Shown: positions 9,682 to 19,197, counted from the stretch's first letter. The stretch is DNA of 64,000 nt from Candidatus Omnitrophota bacterium (GCA_029570205.1 JAKQSI010000033.1:6323-70322); one strand, 5' to 3'. Notes: generated by a model from the letters alone, not told the origin. Numbers and translations: made by a program.

Positions 9682-9794
9682 AGAAGAATCCTCTCCGTAA
9701 TTGAGTCGTCTTGCACAGCATTTCCGATTCAGTATCGGCAGACCCTCAATCGAGTTAAAGTATACAGCCGAGGAGGATTCCTGTCTCGGAACGA

Positions 9795-10643
9795 TCAGAA
9801 AGACGTTTGTGAAAGATACCAGTCAATCAAATTATGCCCCCACAACAGGCAGAGATAGGCGCCAAGAGCCAGGTATGGTCCAAAAGGGATTTTAATAAGC
9901 TTGTATCCATAGAAACGTGTAATTAAACCAAAGAGCGAGCCGAACAATGACCCCAGGAAGATAGTCAACAGCGCAAGGTCCCACCCAACGAACAAGCCGA
10001 TCATCAGCATCAGATCGACATCGCCCAACCCCATCGTTTCGATACGGTCTTCCTCGTTTTCTTTGTAGACACTGTAATTGCGATACTTGTTGTAGTACCA
10101 GTTCGCGATGAGTCGAACGAGGTAGATCACGCCGCCGCCGACACAGGCTCCAAGCAGGGCATCCCAAGGCGTGGCGACAATCCACTCGCCCGGCCATTTG
10201 AAGAACCAGATTAGAGTTGTCAACACAAGACCGACAATTGTTCCGGGCCTGGTCAGAAAGCGGGGGATCCAGAGATGGTCCCAGTCGATCCCCGATGCGA
10301 TGATCAAATCCAGCGCCAGAAGGCAATAGACGACAGTCGGCAGGGACGCGCCGAACCGCAGATAGATTCCTGTGAATGCGGCACAGGTCAGAAATTCGAT
10401 GAAGGGATACCGGGGGGAGATCGGCGCGGCGCACCAGCGGCATTTCCCGCGCAGCAGCGCATAAGAGAGCAGGGGGATATTATCCCGCCACAGGAGCGCC
10501 CTGCCGCAGGAAAAACAGTGGGAAGCCGGAAAGACAATGGAGAGATCCGCCGGAATGCGCAAAATACACACATTCGCAAAACTTCCCGACACCAGGCCGA
10601 TCAGCACGGTCAACACGAAAAAGAACCAATCTGATATCGACAT
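9795..10643 (-). CDS. pilD: Prepilin peptidase / N-methyltransferase (type 4 leader peptidase)
   Basis: 282 residues from ATG 10643; a TTG start 12 codons earlier is possible. An integral membrane aspartic peptidase that cleaves and methylates type IV pilins and pseudopilins at the cytoplasmic side. Seen here: GSFANVCILRIP near the N-terminus, the two CxxC pairs of the cytosolic zinc loop (CFSCGRAL and CRWCAAPI), an aspartate in the SGIDWDHLWIP segment, and the second active-site motif GLGDVDLMLMIGLF. Its likely substrates include the FTLIELL pseudopilin encoded at 18431-19048. Confidence 0.95.
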   Translation of the reverse strand: MSISDWFFFVLTVLIGLVSGSFANVCILRIPADLSIVFPASHCFSCGRALLWRDNIPLLSYALLRGKCRWCAAPISPRYPFIEFLTCAAFTGIYLRFGASLPTVVYCLLALDLIIASGIDWDHLWIPRFLTRPGTIVGLVLTTLIWFFKWPGEWIVATPWDALLGACVGGGVIYLVRLIANWYYNKYRNYSVYKENEEDRIETMGLGDVDLMLMIGLFVGWDLALLTIFLGSLFGSLFGLITRFYGYKLIKIPFGPYLALGAYLCLLWGHNLIDWYLSQTSF

Positions 10644-10810
10644 GAGGCACACTGTAGCCGGGGGGTGTGCGGGTGTCAATGAAACGAATCCCCGTTCGAA
10701 AAAATTGTTATGTCAGACAATAGACCTGATCGACCGGCCTGCACATTTTACGTTAAATACCATATAATGCAATTTCCCGTTGAATATCGGCATCTATGAG
10801 GAAATTTTTG

Positions 10811-11494
10811 ATGACCGCGAAACTGACATCCGAACTGATCGACAAACTGCTTTCTGTGGACAGCCCCACCGTGTCCAACGCCATTGAGACATTCCAGGTC
10901 CGCTCACGACGCGAGGGATATATGGGTCCGCAGATTCAATGCCGGTTCCCGGATCTCGGCCCGGTGGTGGGCTATGTCACAACCGGTACGATTGTCGAAT
11001 ACGATGAGAAATACCCCCCCGACCCGAAAGAACGCTTCAAATGGATCGAATCGATCGCCAATTCTCCCAAGCCGGTGATTTGTGTGATCAAAGACACCTG
11101 CCACCGTAAAGGCTGGTCCTCCCATTGGGGTGAGATTCTCGGCACGCAAGTGCAGGTGCTCGGCGCGGTGGGGATTATCACCGACGGCGCGGTGCGGGAC
11201 CTGGAGGCGCTGCACAGCATGGGCATGAAAGTCTGGAGCGAGCATGTCGTAGTTTCACACGGTCATATTGATCTGGGCCTGGCGAATATCCCGGTGGAGG
11301 TCGGCGGCCTGGTGGTCAAACCGGGCGATGTTCTCCATGCGGATATCAACGGTGTGGTATCCATCCCGCCGGAGGTATTGGACCGAATGCCGGAGGCCAT
11401 CGACGGCATTCTCAATAGAGAGCGTCAGATCATCGGGGAATTGCGCGAGAAAGGATATGACCTTGAAACCCACCGGAGAGAGATTGAGCATTGA
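10811..11494 (+). CDS. RraA-like / HMG aldolase-family protein
   Basis: 227 residues from ATG 10811, which has AGGA about 8 bases upstream; ATG 10796 would add five residues. The family motif IITDGAVRDLEAL (substrate arginine and metal aspartate) is followed by PGDVLHADINGVVSIP. RraA-fold proteins include the RNase E inhibitor and 4-hydroxy-4-methyl-2-oxoglutarate aldolases. Members of this subtype in soil and sediment bacteria are usually catabolic aldolase/decarboxylase-like enzymes rather than RNase E regulators. It is convergent with lpxB and has no pathway neighbours. The reaction cannot be assigned. Confidence 0.85.
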   Translation: MTAKLTSELIDKLLSVDSPTVSNAIETFQVRSRREGYMGPQIQCRFPDLGPVVGYVTTGTIVEYDEKYPPDPKERFKWIESIANSPKPVICVIKDTCHRKGWSSHWGEILGTQVQVLGAVGIITDGAVRDLEALHSMGMKVWSEHVVVSHGHIDLGLANIPVEVGGLVVKPGDVLHADINGVVSIPPEVLDRMPEAIDGILNRERQIIGELREKGYDLETHRREIEH

Positions 11495-11553
11495 GGGGTA
11501 AAGGCAGGAACTGCGCTCCCGCACTCCAAGGGGGCCTCTTGAGCGCCTTGTGG

Positions 11554-12663
11554 TTAATCCTGCAGATTGAGAATCTCCGCGGCCGCACGCTCTGATGCGC
11601 CGGTGGAACCCAGCAATTCTCTTGCCCGCAAAAGTTCCTCGTGCATGATCCGCCTGCGGTTCTCATCCGTAAAAAAATCAAGGGTCCAGGAGGCAAGCGA
11701 TTCGGCCTGAAGCCGTTCCTGCAAGAACTCCGGGCATATCTTCTCTCCGGCAACCAGGTTCACCAGACCGATGTGATGCGTTCGAATGAGCCGCCTCGCA
11801 AGGATCGCATTTACCCAGTGTGTTCGATACAGGACCGCCATGGGCACGCCCAGAATGGCATTTTCCAATGTTGCCGTGCCGGAGGTGGTCCATGCAAAAT
11901 CCATCTGCGTGCGCCTGCGATAAGCAGGGTCGCGTGTAACCTCCACCCAGGGAGGAAGCGAAAACGGCTGCAAATCGGATTCGTTTAGTGTCTCGGCAAG
12001 CGGCAAGGCAAAGGATGCCCCGGAATAACTGTCCCGGATCCGTTGCGCAGCCTCCAGCATCGTCGGGAGTATGTGTTTCAGTTCCCCCCGTCGGCTTCCG
12101 GGCAGCAGCCCGATAGTCGGATTTTCAACGGTCCCCGAATGGAATGCTTTCGGCTTTATCCTCTGCAGTATGTCCATGAGGGGATGTCCGACAAAAACGC
12201 AATCAACCTTATGTTTTTGAAAGAATCCTTCTTCAAAAGGAAGTATTACCAATAACTTCCTGACGCATTCCCGAAGCACGGCAACACGGTATTCCGCCCA
12301 TGCCCACATCTGTGGCGCAATGTAGTAAACCACCGGGATCCCCATGCGGTGCGCCAGTTTTATCAGACGCAGATGGAAACCGGGATAGTCGATCAACACA
12401 ACCACATCCGGTCGCTCGGTCTGCCAGGAGCGACGCACCAGACTCCAGACGTTCCAGATTTCCGGCAAATGGCGGAACACTCCGACAAAGCCGATTATTG
12501 CATGGCGGGGCAGGGGATACAGAATGCGAACTCCGGCGGATTCCATTCGGATCCCGCCGAGTCCGAGCAATTCGGTTTCCGGTTGAAGGCGAAGGATTTC
12601 ACGCGCCACGGCGGCCCCGTGAAGATCGCCTGATTGTTCGCCTGCGGACAGGAAGATGCGCAT
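11554..12663 (-). CDS. lpxB: Lipid-A-disaccharide synthase
   Basis: 369 residues, GT19 family. It condenses UDP-2,3-diacylglucosamine with lipid X to make the lipid A disaccharide at the inner membrane. The diagnostic start MRIFLSAGEQSGDLHGA is present. YYIAPQMWAWAEYRV at about residues 127-141, VDCVFVGHPLMDIL at about 170-183, GLLPGSRRGEL at about 205-215, and the late TSGTATLENAILGVPMAVLYR are all conserved LpxB blocks. It starts five bases after the thrB stop codon, so the two are probably co-transcribed. Its presence is the strongest evidence for an outer membrane with lipid A. Confidence 0.96.
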   Translation of the reverse strand: MRIFLSAGEQSGDLHGAAVAREILRLQPETELLGLGGIRMESAGVRILYPLPRHAIIGFVGVFRHLPEIWNVWSLVRRSWQTERPDVVVLIDYPGFHLRLIKLAHRMGIPVVYYIAPQMWAWAEYRVAVLRECVRKLLVILPFEEGFFQKHKVDCVFVGHPLMDILQRIKPKAFHSGTVENPTIGLLPGSRRGELKHILPTMLEAAQRIRDSYSGASFALPLAETLNESDLQPFSLPPWVEVTRDPAYRRRTQMDFAWTTSGTATLENAILGVPMAVLYRTHWVNAILARRLIRTHHIGLVNLVAGEKICPEFLQERLQAESLASWTLDFFTDENRRRIMHEELLRARELLGSTGASERAAAEILNLQD

Positions 12664-12668
12664 TGTGT

Positions 12669-13610
12669 TCAGGAATCCGTTCCGGTGAGGATTGTGCCGT
12701 TATTGTCGCATTGGAGATGAAGGATCCTGCAGGAATATCCGGTTCCCCGATTCTCCCGGTTGAATGTTTCCTCCATGGCTTGCCCGACTTCCCGTGCGTG
12801 TTGAAGTGTCACGGCCATCATGGTGGAGCCGGACCCGCTGAGGTATGCGCCCAGCGCGCCTGCCTCGCGGGCCGCACGGGTCACGGCTGTCAAGGCCCGC
12901 AGTTCGGGATAGTGCTTTTCGCGATGCGGCTGGTGGAACACGTCATCGAAAAGGTCTTGCAGGAGTTCATAACGCTCTTTTGCGAACGCAGTCACAATCA
13001 ATGCGAGCCGCCCGGCATTCCCGATGGCATCATCCCGGGAAATATCCTTGGGAAAAATGGAACGCGCCTCGTCGGTTGCAACCTCGCCGGTCGGTACGAG
13101 GGCCACGAATCGCAGAACACTGGAGACCGGAAATCGGACATATCGCAATCGTCCGTTCACAAATCCCGATACGGTCAGGCCACCCAGCATGGTGGCGGAG
13201 GCGTTGTCGGGACTTCCCTCCAAGTGGGCGATCAATTCCAGCAGACGTGTGGTGTCCAATGGCTCGCCGCCCAAAGTATTGAGCGCTTTCAGGACCCCGG
13301 CACGGATCACCGTGCTGCTGCCCAAACCACGCGCTACCGGCACACCGTTGTCCAAATCGTATGCAAGCGGGACCGGTTTCAACAAACTTTCCCTGTAAAA
13401 AAGATTTTCCACCGTCCGGATCATTCCCATAGCGATTTCGTCCCATCGAGAATGCCAATTCCCCCGGAAATGGCATTCCGGATGCTCGGTCCGGCGGACT
13501 GTCAGGTCGCTGTAAAGAGTCAACGCGACCCCCAATACATCGAACCCCGGTCCCAGGTTCGCTGAGGAAGCAGGAATGCGTACTGTCACTGCGGAAGAGG
13601 CCGGTGTCAT
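12669..13610 (-). CDS. thrB: Homoserine kinase
   Basis: 313 residues from ATG 13610 (AAGGA about 7 bases upstream). A GHMP kinase that phosphorylates L-homoserine for threonine synthesis. VRIPASSANLGPGFDVLGVAL near the N-terminus (first 20 residues of it) is the ThrB hallmark. PVARGLGSSTVIRAGVL at about residues 85-101 is the ATP loop, and LSGSGSTMMAVT at about 270-280 is the C-terminal GHMP motif. It is directly upstream of lpxB with a five-base gap; no other thr gene is nearby. Confidence 0.95.
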   Translation of the reverse strand: MTPASSAVTVRIPASSANLGPGFDVLGVALTLYSDLTVRRTEHPECHFRGNWHSRWDEIAMGMIRTVENLFYRESLLKPVPLAYDLDNGVPVARGLGSSTVIRAGVLKALNTLGGEPLDTTRLLELIAHLEGSPDNASATMLGGLTVSGFVNGRLRYVRFPVSSVLRFVALVPTGEVATDEARSIFPKDISRDDAIGNAGRLALIVTAFAKERYELLQDLFDDVFHQPHREKHYPELRALTAVTRAAREAGALGAYLSGSGSTMMAVTLQHAREVGQAMEETFNRENRGTGYSCRILHLQCDNNGTILTGTDS

Positions 13611-13693
13611 AAAAGGTCCTTCTGTGCGATTGCTTTTCAACGTATTGAATAGGATAATACGGGGCAACTGGAAACGGCAACTGAACCGGGACT

Positions 13694-14407
13694 ATGACAC
13701 GGAACGAATTCTATCTGGCGTGTTTGTTGGTATTCCTGATCCTTGCGGGAATCGCGTACCGGGACCGTGTCGGCGGCAACCGGGCGCAACCGGTTTTGAT
13801 TACCCCTGAATCATTGGAGGATTTGCCCGCACCTGTCGAAACTCCATCCGCCACGGAGACGGTGAATGTCAATTCGGCGGATGAAGAGCAACTCGACAAG
13901 ATTCCGGGGATTGACAGCGAACTGGCGGGGAATATCATCGCTTTCCGCGAGCGTTATGGACTGTTCAGCGATTTGCGCGAATTGATGGAGGTTCCCGGAA
14001 TCGATCGGAAACGCTACCAGGATCTGCGTCCATATATGCGCCTGGCCGATCTTCCAGAGGTTTTGATGCCACCGCCACCGGTTACCACTAATGTCATACA
14101 GGGCGTCGCACCGCCCATTGTCCGGGAAGGCGGGAAGAACCCCGTATATATTCCTTTGGTTCCCAGACAAACAATACCGACTCAGCCACGAATCCAGCCG
14201 AAACAGAGCTTGCGGGATTTGAATCAGGCTACACTTGCGGATTTGGATGCAGTCGATGGAATCGGGGGTGTTCTGGCGCAACGGATCCTGGATGCCCGGG
14301 TGAAACGAAGGGGATTCCGCTCCTGGCAGGACGTCCGCGAGGTAGAGGGTATCGGCGCGTCCCGCCTGAAAAAATTGCAGGAGCATTTTACGATTCAGGG
14401 GAGGTGA
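13694..14407 (+). CDS. Membrane-anchored helix-hairpin-helix protein with two ComEA-like domains
   Basis: 237 residues. Residues 5-19 form one membrane segment (FYLACLLVFLILAGI). Two HhH DNA-binding modules follow: VNVNSADEEQLDKIPGID at about 57-74 with a second hairpin FSDLRELMEVPGIDRKRY, and DLNQATLADLDAVDGIGGVLA at about 174-194 (first 20 residues shown in part) with a hairpin REVEGIGASRL. ComEA proteins bind incoming double-stranded DNA during natural transformation. Two modules joined by a proline-rich linker are unusual, because ComEA normally has one. No ComEC or ComF is adjacent. It could equally be a GspK-like or other HhH membrane protein. Confidence 0.75.
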   Translation: MTRNEFYLACLLVFLILAGIAYRDRVGGNRAQPVLITPESLEDLPAPVETPSATETVNVNSADEEQLDKIPGIDSELAGNIIAFRERYGLFSDLRELMEVPGIDRKRYQDLRPYMRLADLPEVLMPPPPVTTNVIQGVAPPIVREGGKNPVYIPLVPRQTIPTQPRIQPKQSLRDLNQATLADLDAVDGIGGVLAQRILDARVKRRGFRSWQDVREVEGIGASRLKKLQEHFTIQGR

Positions 14408-14684
14408 GATATTTTGCTTACGGCAGATTGAGCCGGTTATACACGCCCAGATGGCGCCGGGCAACCGGGTCGCTTCCTGGAGGCACAGGAGGGCACTCTT
14501 TCCGAGGGTCCAGTGGAAAGTCGGTGGCTTTTCCCTGGAAACACCCGTTGCCTTTGGGATTGTAAATGGAACCCGCCTTCTTTCTCTGTATACATCGCCA
14601 TACTCACATGGTAGAATCCGCTTACCGGTGGAATGGCTATTCATCGGGTCAATAATCTCGCACAGTGACGGAGAGGTTCCGAAG

Positions 14685-16580
14685 ATGGATCGTCAGACTT
14701 GTTACGGCAGGGCATGTCGGTTTTATGTAGTTTTGGTATTTGCGAGCCTGGTGTTGGTGGGGCAGGCAATGGCGCAAGAGCCGTTACGCGGACCGTCGGG
14801 GGAAATTCTCATTGGTTTGGGAACGCTTGAGTATGCGGCATACTCGCCCGACGGTAAACACATCGCGACGTGCGGTAGCGCGGGTGCGTTTCTCTGGGAT
14901 GTTGAAACCGGCACGGCGATTCGGATGTTTTCGGGAGGTATGGGTTCGGGATATTGTATAGTTTTTTCGCCGGATGGAAAGAAAGTCTTGATGGGGAGGG
15001 GGAATGGGACCTCGAGTTTATGGGATACGGGCACAGGGGCATTGATTCAGACGTTTTCGGGGCACGGGTTTAGCGTCTATTCCGTAGCGTTTTCCCCGGA
15101 CGGGACGAAGGTGTTGACGGGGAATGGGGATGGGACAGCGAGTTTGTGGGATGTGAGCACAGGGGCGGTAATCCGGACGTTTTCGGGGCACAGTGATGGG
15201 GTTCTTTCCGTAACGTTTTCGCCGGATGGGACGAAGGTGTTGACGGGGAGTTACGATAACACAGCGAAGTTGTGGGATGCGGGCACCGGGACGTTGATTC
15301 GGACGTTTTCGGGGCACGAGAGCAGTGTCAGATCTGTGGCGTTTTCCCCGGATGGGACCAAGGTGTTGACGGGGGGTTGGGATAAGACAGCGAAGTTGTG
15401 GGATGCGGACACAGGGACGTTGATTCGGACGTTTTCGGGGCACGGGTTTAGCGTCAATTCCGTAGTGTTTTCCCCGGATGGGACGAAGGTGTTAACGGGG
15501 AGCGCCGATTATACGGCGAAGTTGTGGGACGCGAGCGCGGGGGCGTTGATTCGGACGTTTTCGGGGCACGGGAGTGGCGTCAGATCCGTGGCGTTTTCCC
15601 CGGATGGGACAAAGGTGCTGACAGCGAGTTGGGATGATACGGCGAAGTTGTGGGATGCGGGCACAGGGACGGTAATCCGGGCGTTTTTGGGGCACACGGA
15701 TTGGGTTAATTCCGCGGCGTTTTCCCCGGACGGGACCAAGGTGTTGACGGGGAGTTACGATAATACAGCGAAATTGTGGGATTCGGGCACAGGGAGGTTG
15801 ATTCGAACATTTTCGGGGCACGGGAGCAGCGTCACTTCCATAGCGTTTTCCCCGGATGGGACGAAAGTCTTGACAGGGAGTGTGGATAAGACGGCAAAGA
15901 TGTGGGATGCGGAGACAGGGGCGGTAATCCGGACGTTTTCGGGGCACGAGGATGACGTCAGATCCGTAGCATTTTCCCCGGATGGGACGAAGGTCTTGAC
16001 AGGGAGCGTGGATAAGACGGCAAAGATATGGGATGCGGGCACAGAGACGGTAATCCGGACGTTTTCGGGGCACGAGAATTACGTCTATTCCGTGGCGTTT
16101 TCCCCGGATGGGACGAAGGTGTTAACGGGGAGTAAGGATAACACGGCGAAGCTGTGGGATGCGGGCACAGGGGCGGTAATTCAGACGTTTTCTGGGCATG
16201 GGATTGGCGTGTTTTCCGTAGCGTTTTCCCCGGATGGGACGAAGGTCTTGACAGGGAGTGAGGATAAGACGGCGAGTTTGTGGGATGCGGAAACGGGGGC
16301 GTTGATTCGGACTTTTTCGGGGCACGGCGAGGGTGTCAATTCCGTAGCGTTTTCCCCGGATGGGACGAAGGTGTTGACGGGGAGTTGGGATGGTACGGCG
16401 AAATTGTGGGATGTGGGCACAGGGGCGGTAATCCGGACGTTTTCGGGGTACATGGGCTACGTCGAATCCGTAGCGTTTTCCCCGGATGGGATGAAGGTGT
16501 TGACGGGAAGCGAGGATGGTACGGCCCGGATTTGGGATGTTAGTGAGTATGCGGATATTGAGCGGTGGGTAGTGTATTGA
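14685..16580 (+). CDS. Secreted WD40 protein with 14 near-identical repeats
   Basis: 631 residues from ATG 14685 (GGAGAGG upstream). A signal peptide (FYVVLVFASLVLVGQAMAQ) ends at about residue 30. Then come 14 WD40 units of 42 residues, with consensus SVAFSPDGTKVLTGS..TAKLWDAGTGAVIRTFSGH. Fourteen units fit two seven-bladed propellers. Units 3-13 are almost identical at DNA level with a period of 126 bases, which points to recent tandem duplication or conversion. Such exported propellers are protein-interaction scaffolds; no enzymatic site is seen. The C-terminus ends soon after the last blade. Long open frames on the opposite strand here are artefacts of the repeat. Confidence 0.9.
   Translation: MDRQTCYGRACRFYVVLVFASLVLVGQAMAQEPLRGPSGEILIGLGTLEYAAYSPDGKHIATCGSAGAFLWDVETGTAIRMFSGGMGSGYCIVFSPDGKKVLMGRGNGTSSLWDTGTGALIQTFSGHGFSVYSVAFSPDGTKVLTGNGDGTASLWDVSTGAVIRTFSGHSDGVLSVTFSPDGTKVLTGSYDNTAKLWDAGTGTLIRTFSGHESSVRSVAFSPDGTKVLTGGWDKTAKLWDADTGTLIRTFSGHGFSVNSVVFSPDGTKVLTGSADYTAKLWDASAGALIRTFSGHGSGVRSVAFSPDGTKVLTASWDDTAKLWDAGTGTVIRAFLGHTDWVNSAAFSPDGTKVLTGSYDNTAKLWDSGTGRLIRTFSGHGSSVTSIAFSPDGTKVLTGSVDKTAKMWDAETGAVIRTFSGHEDDVRSVAFSPDGTKVLTGSVDKTAKIWDAGTETVIRTFSGHENYVYSVAFSPDGTKVLTGSKDNTAKLWDAGTGAVIQTFSGHGIGVFSVAFSPDGTKVLTGSEDKTASLWDAETGALIRTFSGHGEGVNSVAFSPDGTKVLTGSWDGTAKLWDVGTGAVIRTFSGYMGYVESVAFSPDGMKVLTGSEDGTARIWDVSEYADIERWVVY
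15061..16500 (+). repeat. 126-bp tandem repeat encoding WD40 blades
   Basis: Starts of the GGGGCAC (Gly-His) segment recur at 126-base steps, for example at about 15060, 15186 and 15312. Each unit has the same skeleton GCGTTTTCCCCGGATGGGAC. Differences concentrate in the surface-loop codons, as expected for a protein repeat under rapid expansion and homogenisation. Confidence 0.85.
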
Positions 16581-16970
16581 TAGATATATAACCAGTTAAA
16601 ACTGAAGCGGATCGTTTTATCCTCCCGGCGTTCCCGCGAATAGCCGCATTTTCGCGCACCAGGATATTCGGACCACCGAATTACAGGGTTTGCGTTCCTC
16701 GCGTCCACAATCAGATCGTTTAGCCATGATTCTTCTTCCGGGCCGATTCGACGAGACAGAAGGATATATGGCGGGAAGCGCGCGATCAAGCAAACGGAAG
16801 TTCCTCCCCGGAGCCAGACCCAGCGCACCTGCAACCGCTCGCGCTTACCCATTGTCGGGTGAAACCATGTTGGGTTGATACATCGCGGGTTTCACGGAAT
16901 AATCCGCGATAAGTAAATCGGTTTCAACCGAATCTCCGATAATTGGGAGACACTCCGGGTTTTCAGAATC
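16581..16970. other. 390-base gap without a convincing gene
   Basis: No open frame here has family features or a good ribosome site. Two small inverted repeats lie near its right end: ATCGCGG/CCGCGAT around 16882-16910 with a 15-base loop, and TCGGTT-TC-AACCGA at 16918-16931, just upstream of the phosphoesterase gene. They may be part of its leader or a weak terminator of the WD40 gene. Confidence 0.5.
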
Positions 16971-18032
16971 ATGAAAAGCCTGTTTCGCTCAGGGGTTCGA
17001 AACGCCGTCCGTATATCGGTCTGTTTTTTGCTCTGTCTTCCGTTGCTTTTTGAAATATACACGCTGATTGTGCAGCGCGAGGGAGACGCGCCCTTACCGC
17101 CCCAATTCGGAAATTTCGAGCGTGTTCGGGATCTTCTTGCAAACAGCCCCCCCAAAGAACAGTTCGCATTTGCGGTCGCGGGCGACACAAGGAGTTTCGG
17201 GACATTCGAGGAGATAGCGGGGGAGTTGCGTTCCATCTCCCTGGATTTTGCCGTGCTGCTCGGGGACTGTGCAAACGGTGGAACGGAAGAGGATCACCGT
17301 TTCTTTCGCGCCGAAAGCGCAACGGAATGCGCCTTGCTGTTCCCCGTCTTCTATGTTGTCGGTAATCACGATGTAAGCCCCGACCGATTTCCCATTACCC
17401 GATTCGAAGAGGAATACGGACCGACTAACTTTTCATTTGAATACCAGAACTGTCTGTTCATTGTCCTCCGCATATTGGACTCCCCTTTCTCTAACGCAGA
17501 CAGCCTGGCGTTTCTCGAACAACTGGCCGAACAACCTCTGGACAACTACCGGTATCGCTTTGTGTGTATGCACATCCCGCCTTCGATTTCCGGGGAGATC
17601 GTCGCCAGAGAGTATCCGGAAAGCGATTCACTCGTTCGGCTGTTCGATCGGATGCGCATTGACTATGTTTTCGCGGGGGATTTTCACGGGTACGCACAGA
17701 TTCAGCGGAACGACACAACTTACATCGTTACAGGAGGCGGTGGAGCGCCCCTGAGTAAGAAAAAAGCCCGGCAATTTCACCATGTTGTAGTCGTAACTGT
17801 CGGGCAAAACTCGGTCTCCGAATACATTATCCCCTTTTCCGAAAGAAGAGATCCGGAAGACGTACTGGAGAATCTGGCCATCGCCAAAGTTTATCCGTGG
17901 ATGTCGCGACATCCAGTGGAGACGATTATACTGAACGGAATTCAAATTGCCGTGCTTGTCGTTATTATCATATTCGTGAGACGCTCAGAGAAATCCTCCG
18001 GTAATACGCGCTCCAGTCAGTTCCCGGCATAG
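16971..18032 (+). CDS. Membrane-anchored calcineurin-like metallophosphoesterase
   Basis: 353 residues. The metal-binding motifs appear in order: FAVAGDTRS at about residue 65-73 (DxR in place of the usual DxH), LLGDCANGG at about 96-104, VVGNHDVSP at about 126-134, MHIPP at about 201 and GDFHGY at about 236-241. One hydrophobic segment lies near the N-terminus (residues 14-30) and one near the C-terminus (about 318-336), so the catalytic domain should face one side of the membrane with both ends anchored. Substrate is unknown. It is the only gene between the WD40 protein and the pseudopilin. Confidence 0.85.
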   Translation: MKSLFRSGVRNAVRISVCFLLCLPLLFEIYTLIVQREGDAPLPPQFGNFERVRDLLANSPPKEQFAFAVAGDTRSFGTFEEIAGELRSISLDFAVLLGDCANGGTEEDHRFFRAESATECALLFPVFYVVGNHDVSPDRFPITRFEEEYGPTNFSFEYQNCLFIVLRILDSPFSNADSLAFLEQLAEQPLDNYRYRFVCMHIPPSISGEIVAREYPESDSLVRLFDRMRIDYVFAGDFHGYAQIQRNDTTYIVTGGGGAPLSKKKARQFHHVVVVTVGQNSVSEYIIPFSERRDPEDVLENLAIAKVYPWMSRHPVETIILNGIQIAVLVVIIIFVRRSEKSSGNTRSSQFPA

Positions 18033-18430
18033 CCCTTCAACGATGAAATGGCCGGAATGCTCAGATTTTCAAAACAGATCATTCCTGCTACCGACTTCCT
18101 GTCTAACCGTCTTCGGTTGAACGCGTTGGTCCTGGGCTTTCCGCCGAATTCAACCGTTGTGCTTTCTTGAGATTCTCTATGTCAATAAGATCCTGTGAAG
18201 ATCCTGTGAAGATCCTGTGGCCTGCCGCTTGTCTCTTTGGCCTGAATCAGGTCTTCCTTTGAGTTGAACGGAATCGACAATTCTCCGAATCATACTACCT
18301 CCCGGCGTGTCCACGCCGCCTCGAAAATGGCTTCCGGACCCTGTGATTGCCGGAACGCGATGTCGAACCGATCCTCCCGATCGCCGATCTTTCGATAGGA
18401 TTCGCGGATTTCTCTCATCGTTCATCCCCC
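18033..18430. other. 398-base gap without a convincing gene
   Basis: It holds three perfect tandem copies of an 11-base unit, AAGATCCTGTG, at 18187-18219, and otherwise no recognisable structure. It lies between the phosphoesterase (plus strand) and the 3' end of the pseudopilin gene (minus strand), so it is a convergent intergenic region. Confidence 0.55.
18187..18219. repeat. Three perfect 11-bp tandem copies
   Basis: AAGATCCTGTG is repeated head to tail three times at 18187, 18198 and 18209, in the intergenic region downstream of the phosphoesterase gene. Confidence 0.85.
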
Positions 18431-19048
18431 TTACCGTCGGTGGTCCTTTGCGTTATCGGAGGTCGTGCCGCCAGGGCCGTAGTAGAAAAGGTCGCCGATA
18501 CTCACGAGGCCGTTACTGGGCGTATACGGAACCCAATAGAAATCCCGCGTGGCAAATCCGGAGAACGGGGTTCCATTGAAGAACTTATCGGGACCGACGC
18601 TTGCCAGAATATACCGCAGGAGACCCACTTGATAGCAGGCGATGTCCGGATTGCTGACACCGTAATAGCACTCCGTAGGGAATGTGGCCAGCCAATACGG
18701 GTCCCACCAGCTGTCTCGTGTCCCACCGGGTGTTTCCGAGGCGCTGTCTTTCGGCAAGAAAGGGTCTCTGGGGGGCAGCGCCGACATGTAGGGCACCGGC
18801 GTTGTCAACTTGCGCAGCGGCTTGTATTCCGTCTCTGCCGTCTCGGCGGTGTAGGGATAGCGGTTGCCGTTGTCGAGAGCATACTGTTCAAGCGCAACAC
18901 CGAGGTTCCGCATGTCGGCAATCACACGCGCCACCGCGGCGCGGGTCCGCGCATTCATGAAATTCGGCACGGCGATGGCCGCCAGAATCCCGATGATCGC
19001 AACCACGATCAACAGTTCGATCAGGGTGAATCCGGTTCGTCGAGACAT
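18431..19048 (-). CDS. Type II secretion / type IV pseudopilin (GspG-like)
   Basis: 205 residues from ATG 19048, which has a perfect AGGAGG 8 bases upstream; a longer frame upstream does not look real. The N-terminus MSRRTGFTLIELLIVVAIIG is a class III prepilin leader: cleavage after G6, then the FTLIE segment with E5 of the mature protein, and one hydrophobic helix (ILAAIAVPNF continuing). The globular part is aromatic-rich (DSWWDPYWLATF, DFYWVPYTP) and ends with YYGPGG. This architecture is common in candidate-phylum and planctomycete-like genomes as a general secreted-surface pseudopilin. PilD at 9795-10643 should process it. Confidence 0.92.
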   Translation of the reverse strand: MSRRTGFTLIELLIVVAIIGILAAIAVPNFMNARTRAAVARVIADMRNLGVALEQYALDNGNRYPYTAETAETEYKPLRKLTTPVPYMSALPPRDPFLPKDSASETPGGTRDSWWDPYWLATFPTECYYGVSNPDIACYQVGLLRYILASVGPDKFFNGTPFSGFATRDFYWVPYTPSNGLVSIGDLFYYGPGGTTSDNAKDHRR

Positions 19049-19141
19049 GGTATTCCTCCTTTGGATGAATATCCGTATTTTATCAGACTTATATTTCGCT
19101 CCAACTGGTGTGACCACAAAACCGGCAATGCCCTTTCGATC

Positions 19142-19174
19142 ACCCCTCCAGCAGGACCGGTGATTTGATAAAGA
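19142..19174 (-). repeat. D module of the composite repeat
   Basis: Read on the minus strand this is CTTTATCAAATCACCGGTCC then TGCTGGAGGG. Equivalent stretches occur at 32696-32720, 47431-47455 (inside a gene), 49940-49975 and 52889-52925. In every complete copy it follows the A hairpin by about 40-60 bases. Confidence 0.6.
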
Positions 19175-19197
19175 AAGCAGGCTTCCTGCCCTTCTTT

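Noticed and set aside
12300-13565. 421-codon plus-strand frame opposite thrB and lpxB
   Set aside because: ThrB and LpxB signatures are unmistakable on the minus strand.
15018-16543. Several repeat-rich minus-strand frames opposite the WD40 gene
   Set aside because: They consist of the reverse complement of the 126-bp repeat in a stop-poor frame; no ribosome site or independent motif.
18347-19168. 273-codon plus-strand frame opposite the pseudopilin
   Set aside because: The FTLIELL prepilin leader with an AGGAGG site on the minus strand decides the strand.
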